From Enoplolaimus lenunculus (lineage: Eukaryota; Nematoda; Enoplea; Enoplida; Thoracostomopsidae), in NCBI GenBank assembly GCA_030248215.1, contig JASANG010002067.1, forward strand, positions 248,001 through 312,000: DNA of 64,000 nt, in the 5' to 3' direction. The notes under the pieces were generated by a model, which saw only the letters and a program-made list of their open reading frames with translations, was not told the DNA's origin and searched no databases. The position numbers were made by a program, and so were the translations under genes. This document shows, one piece after another, positions 58,601-64,000 of this stretch; the first letter of the stretch is position 1, and each line of letters begins with the position of its first letter.

Positions 58601-58826
58601 TATGAAATACTGCTCATATTTCACATATTGTTTTAAAACCGAAAGGTCATTTATGAAATACTGCTCATATTTCACATATTGTTTTAAAACCGAAAGGTCA
58701 TTTATGAAATACTGCTCCTATTGCACATATTGTTTTAAAACCGAAAGGTTATTTATGAAATACTGCTCCTATTTCACATATTGTTTTAAAACCGAAAGGT
58801 CATTTATGAAATATTGCTCCTGTTTC
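55659..58826 (+). repeat. 51-bp minisatellite, about 62 copies, open in one frame
   Basis: 3168 bp of units of the form tatttcacatattgttttaa ... tcatttatgaaatactgctc. Translated in the open plus-strand frame each unit reads SFMKYCSYFTYCFKTER. One stop (TAA for TCA near 56914) interrupts it. Variants (gaaagg/gacagg, tcattt/ttattt, tttcac/ttgcac, aaaacc/ataacc) change amino acids more often than not. The right third has higher-order periods of 4-6 units (ttgcac at 57701, 57905, 58211, 58517, 58721). Confidence 0.95.
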
Positions 58827-61541
58827 AGTCTGTTATTTGCCAAACTTTGTTAGTAAAATTTGAACGACGGAGGTTTATTACATATTCTTTCGTAGTGAAC
58901 TCGAACTCTGCAGTTGCTTACTCCATAATAGAAATTTACCAATAGAATTTTTCCGTACGAACTTAAAAATTGCATGTAAATTAATACAATCACATAGTTA
59001 ACCTTTTTGGTAAAATTTGGACTATGAACCCATTCAGGATCAGAAAAGAATGCTCAAAAATTGGATTTTCCGCATTCAAACGCACATAGAACGGGTGTTT
59101 TTGGACCACCAACGCATTCATCTATCACAATTTCTAGCCTATTCAGCCGTGTCATTAATAAATACGACAATGCGCACTGTACTAAATTAAAATTACGCGA
59201 AACGACTGGTTTTTAACAAAATATCTAACAAATTGTGTCCTTAAAACGTTTTAAATATTTCCCAAAACAATCTAATTCAAGCTTGAAAATAATGCTTTTA
59301 GCGTTCAAACGGTTGCCGGCAAAGTGAGTTTATGAAAGCGCTGCTACACATTGCTGCATTTTTCATCAACGAAATTTGACACTGAAAACTTTTCACCCCA
59401 AAAGTTTTACGCTTCACTGAGTAGCTTTTGTGACCAGAAACACTTTGGTTGGTTCTCAAGCCCACTATTTAGATGGTATAGCCAGAATTTCATTTCAGTA
59501 GGGTATAATCTCATAGATAATTTAGTTGGTCCCTAGCAGCGAGGCGACAAAATTCTAAATCCAGTTTAAAGCGTTCTTTTCTTGTCCCTGAACAAATTTC
59601 TGAAACGAATATTTTCCCTGTATTGTTTTTCCTTGTATACATTCCCTTATAGGATCAATATTTTATACCCGAAGTGAGCTGCTTAGCGCATGGCTGAATT
59701 TTGCATCGGTAAATCTCGAGAGATCACAGCAGTTTTAGCGCTGTGCGCTTAAATTGATTCGCTAAAAGTTTGCTTGAAATACTAATTGCAGCGTGTTTGT
59801 TTATACATTTTTGTCCCGGATGCGAGAAGATTTGTATTAAATAGTTTTTGCCGTGAACCAATATTAATTTACCTTCGTTGCTCACTGTGCTCTGGTTATG
59901 CTCTGATGCCTGTTTTGTTGGCTGGAGAACAACAGGGTGTATAAAATAGGGTGAACCCGGCGGTAAAACAACTGCATCCGGACGTACATCATATTCGGTG
60001 GAATGAGCGCCGGAACTGGACCCAGTGGTAACGTGAAATTAGACAACAGCACTTCGGAAATTGACTCTCAAACTGACAAATCACCTTATTGATTGAAGTA
60101 TATAGAACTTTTATTTAAACATGAAAAAATTCAGTACTGAAAATAACGAATCCTGCTAAAGATTTCTTCCGGAGACAAAGCTGGAGGCAGATTGTCGGTT
60201 GCACTGGCAGATCCATTGGGAGACACCCCGCTTAGTCCCTCTCAATAGGGATCAAAACCAAGCATTTGCATTGAGGTTTAGCATAAAATCAGCGCCCGCC
60301 TTCTCGATCGCTGCATGCATATACTCGAGAGTTTTTATACACTATTATATCTCGCGCGGCACCTTTGGATCTGCCACTGTTTGGTTACACTCTTTAGATG
60401 AACGATAAACGAAGAAACGGAATAAGAAGAACCAAGAACAACATGGAGGTATTCCATTGAAAACGATTATATTTGAAACAGAGTAATTTGAGAATAATTT
60501 ACATTCCTTGTTAAACTAGAAAATAGGTATCAGAAAAATACACGAAACAACATTCGGAACAACATACCTGGATGCAAGGGATATCTGTAGTAAACAGCAG
60601 AGAACAACGCCTAACGTCACACAGTCCTTTCCAACAGCCATTATGATTGAGTTATAACGATTATTTGGCTTTCAATATAAATATCTACACAAAAAATAAA
60701 TTGCTTAATATTCAAGAAATATTGTCTGAACTTATAGACGATGTTGTCAAATACGTCTTGAACTCCAGACATTTATTTCTTAACTGTTTAAGAAATATGG
60801 GTCTGATATTTTTCAGGCTTAAAAGGTCTGAAATTGAAGACTGTTTTATAAACGATTAAGACAAATATTTCTGAAATAGAAGACATATTTGCTTAAATAT
60901 ATGACAAATATGTCTGAAATATAAGGCAAAGGGGGCTAAAGCTTTAACCCGAAATATCTTTGAAATTCGATTATTTATATACACTCAAGAATATAAACGG
61001 AGAAACTTTTTTTGAATACATAAAAATCAGGAAATTAACTCTTGAATACATGACAACTATTTTAAAAGGAAGAAATTTATGTCTTATAATTGCCAACAGG
61101 TATTTTTAAGTATGACATTTATGTTTTATCCATTTCAAGCACGAAATTTCTGATCTGTTTAAGGCCATTAATGTCTGAAATCGAGATATTTATGTTTTGA
61201 AAATTTAAGTTTAAGTCTTGAAATTTCAAAATTTATTTTGTGTGTAGTGCAATTATTACTCGTTTATCTTAAAGCAATCCATAGAACAGTACTAAGAAAG
61301 CGTGTAAAAAAATAAAACGCTGTATTAAACGTTTTCGCATTCATTACAATATTTCTAAAATGAAAGTATTATGTATCAAGACGTTATTACCAATTTTAGC
61401 GTTTATAAAATCCTTCCTTTCGAATAAATATAAAACCTGTTTCAAAACATGATGTAAAAAATAGCGTTAAATTAAGGTTAAAAAGCTATTTGCATTTTTG
61501 ACACGATTTCTAACTTTTCGACGGCGCTAACGAAGGGGATA

Positions 61542-61913
61542 CTGTGCATAAATGGAACTAACACCAGTTATTCGTTTCAAGTATTGGTTCGACATCTATT
61601 TACGAGCAAATGACCACCCTGTTATACGGTTACAGATTATTATTTGTTTTTCAACTCGCGCTCCGCCACACTTCGTTACTGATACATCCGGTACTGCATT
61701 TATCCGTTGAATTAAACTATGATTTGCCTTGTATCAAAAGCTTTAGGGATAATAGTTATTTACGCACTATTATTACGAACAATTAACATTTATGGACTCT
61801 AGGGTTTAGAGACTATCCGCTTACGAGCCCTTATTAGGGGTACGGACTCCTATAGACTGGGACTCAAAATGGGAACCCACACTTATTACCCCCTTCTAGT
61901 CGGGTCATCACAG
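61542..61913. mobile_element. MITE family A, copy 8, left end decayed
   Basis: Right end agtcgggtcatcacag next to TA. Interior words ctccgccacacttcgttactg and actatccgctta are clear. The left end survives only as ctgtg next to TA. Confidence 0.72.
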
Positions 61914-62600
61914 TACAGTGTAAATTTAGGGAATTGATATAGTTAAATTTCTCTTTATTATATTTTTTTTACAAATGCATTTGTGTTGATTTTCATGCTT
62001 ATATATCTAATTTCTTTTACTGTGGCCTTTTCTTATTCAGTAGGTAAAGTTTTAAACAGAATTTAGCATGCAACGGACCACAAAAATTCGATGAACGATA
62101 AAATCTTTATATATTGAGTCTGCCAAAAAATATAGCTTAAGTACTTTTGAGATGAAAATTGCAAAACAAGGAGAAATTCATTTTTAAGTTTAACAACCAG
62201 CTAATGATGCTGACCCCTTAGATTTTTAAACTTATGGTGTAAAGTTTTTGGCCTTTACGAGAGGAAAAGCGCCACGTTCTGGGCATGCGTGCCAATTGGC
62301 CATCACACTCGCAACAACTGATGCAATACCAATACAGCTGCATCAAGTGTGTGTACCCTTTTTAGATGAACAGTACACGTAAGTTGACTTAAGTGAGCGA
62401 TCATCATAGAATCAGCCCAACTCAATTGAATGCACGCTTAACAAATATTTCAGCTCTTTTAAACAACAAAACTCCAAGGCGCAACCAAGCGAATAACTAC
62501 TTTTCAGCAAAAATTGTGCAACTTATAGCAGGCGTCTACGGCGAAAGGAGTGCCGTCTTTGTGCACTACGGCTGCAAAACGTTCAGCGCCGACTGACACT

Positions 62601-62920
62601 AAGCTACAGATGGGTACCCTGATTCTGTCCCGCTTTATGGGACCCCACGGGACACTTTTTCCTATTGCAATCATCTGTTTTGGAAGCCAGATAACAATTT
62701 GCAAGATATATTTCGTTTACGAAAGGTGTTATCAACATATTGACTTCGGATATATAAAGGTAAGCTATAGACGGTTACCCTGTTTTTTCCCGCTCCATGG
62801 GACCCCACGGGACACTTTTTCCTATGGTAATAATCGGTTTTGAAAGCCAGCTTACCATTTGCAAGATATATTTCGTTTACGAAAGGTGTTATCAACATAT
62901 TGACTGCGGATATATGAGGA
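62601..62920. repeat. 161-bp tandem duplication
   Basis: Units 62601-62761 and 62762-62920 share gggaccccacgggacacttt, tttgcaagatatatttcgtt and ggtgttatcaacatattgac, with about 10% difference by eye. Confidence 0.88.
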
Positions 62921-64000
62921 TTGAAAAGTTATTTGAAATATTAATACCTAGTAAATCATTTTAGAAAGAGCGATAATGCGCTGTTTTGTTTTGAAACTTT
63001 CAACTGTCGAAATGAATTTCACGAAAATAATATATCATATCCAATCAAATCATTTAAACCGATGTAAACACGGTATTCTGAGTAATTAATTCAACAAATA
63101 TTGTACAGGTTTAAATTGAAACGTGAAAACAGTTTTACGAAGTGATGCCTACAGGGTACAGAATAACAAGAATGTATGAACATATATAAACCGATTATTA
63201 ATTATTGAACTTTCGGTAGAAATCGTTCAAAAGACTTCATATGTGAGTGCAATGTTTAGCAGTAAACACCGGCACCGCTATAAAGATACGGTCTGTGGAA
63301 TTACATACCATAATTTTTGGCAAGGGGTTTTGAAGTTTTACGTGGTTTACCATGGATTGCAAAAATTGTGCCCAAATACATGAAACACATAAAAACGAAG
63401 CACTTTTCAGGCTCACCCCGAGTATCAAATGTGCATAAGGCGGTTAAATCAACAGCTACAAACCCCTATAGTCTCAAGGGTAAGCGAAAAAATAATGCAA
63501 GGTGGTGCATGTTCATGTGCGCTAAAGTTTGTAAATTGTACATCCTTGTAGAACAGTCAATATCGACTCTTGATATAACTAGTATTTATGATGCAAAATA
63601 TTTTACTGGGGCACATTTCGTTCCAAAATCAGGTCTCAGAACCTGTGACCGCGGATGCATGTTACAGCAACCTTCTATTTGAACTGTTACACAGTGCATG
63701 TGTTACCTAGGAAATGCACCACACATTTTGGTTGTGTTGTACTTTAAAACGTCAAACTTAATACTATGCTTAAAGCCAGAACTTAAAACTGTTTACTTAG
63801 ATCAATTTTAACCTCAGTTGAAATTTTACGCAAATCGAAATTACAAAGCTACCATTTTTAAAGGAACTAACCGCAATTCAAGCTAATACAGTTTCGCCAG
63901 CCAAGAAAAAAATTACTCGTTTCTTATAGCAACAAAATATTACAATTGAGTCGGTTATTTTACAGCTCATTTCTTTCATTGAATGGAGGAAACATTCATA

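Larger units (their letters stand above)
58827..64000. other. Gene-poor right end
   Basis: Family A copy 8, a 161-bp duplication, a possible decayed family B copy near 59940-60190, and a stretch at 60640-61220 with loosely repeated tctgaaat and gacaaatat words. No supported gene. Confidence 0.5.

Noticed and set aside
55659-58826. CRISPR-like array
   Set aside because: Units are contiguous with no unique spacers, in a eukaryotic genome.
55488-58853. Two long reading frames (475 and 644 codons) as genes
   Set aside because: They are the translation of a 51-bp minisatellite. The period is a multiple of three, so the frame stays open by chance, and variants change amino acids freely.
63317-63682. 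121-codon plus-strand frame
   Set aside because: Begins at TTG, no domain, no splice support.

Overview
The window looks like nematode genomic DNA: AT-rich, with introns bounded by GT and TTTTAG/TTTCAG, secreted ShKT and small six-cysteine proteins, and at least a score of decayed tracts of TTAGGC, the nematode telomere unit. Several start codons have a splice-acceptor-like sequence a few bases upstream, as expected for spliced-leader trans-splicing. An enoplean-type nematode with fairly long introns would fit, but the species cannot be told from sequence alone. I see no retroviral or other virus-like element.

Genes. (1) 198-7777, plus: the 3' part of an ACAP/centaurin-beta gene, 14 exons giving PH, ArfGAP and ankyrin domains; the BAR domain lies left of the window. 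(2) 10534-21633, minus: a complete ten-exon gene for a 592-residue secreted protein. A signal peptide is followed by a repeating three-exon cassette: a CX4CX2CX4C module, an antistasin-like module, and a triple EB-like module. All nine introns are phase 1. (3) 24250-28406, plus: a six-exon secreted protein of 272 residues with five six-cysteine (ShKT-like) modules, again all phase 1. (4) 31552-31980, 39667-40005 and 42705-43073, all minus: three paralogous small secreted six-cysteine proteins resembling the CPG4 type. (5) 53867-54331, minus: a neuropeptide-type precursor with four FSAA-core peptides between dibasic sites. (6) 35608-36008, plus: a tentative two-exon secreted protein.

The rest is repeat-rich. 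There are eight copies of a MITE family with TA target sites (called A here), some nested with a second family (B), plus families C, D and E, fold-back elements and tRNA-like elements. A cluster of 24-27 bp tandem duplications lies at 7.9-9.2 kb. A 62-copy 51-bp minisatellite (55659-58826) is open in one frame with a single stop. A strand-biased A/C tract lies at 45.13-45.35 kb.

The main result is gene 2. Its exons are too short and scattered to show as one long reading frame, but they join in phase from signal peptide to stop. The gene has grown by repeated cassette duplication, and a perfect 132-bp duplication covers the end of one EB exon and its splice donor, so that a fresh EB module could be added in frame. 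The three extracellular gene groups (2, 3, 4) all consist of small cysteine modules, as expected for secreted or matrix proteins built by exon shuffling and duplication.
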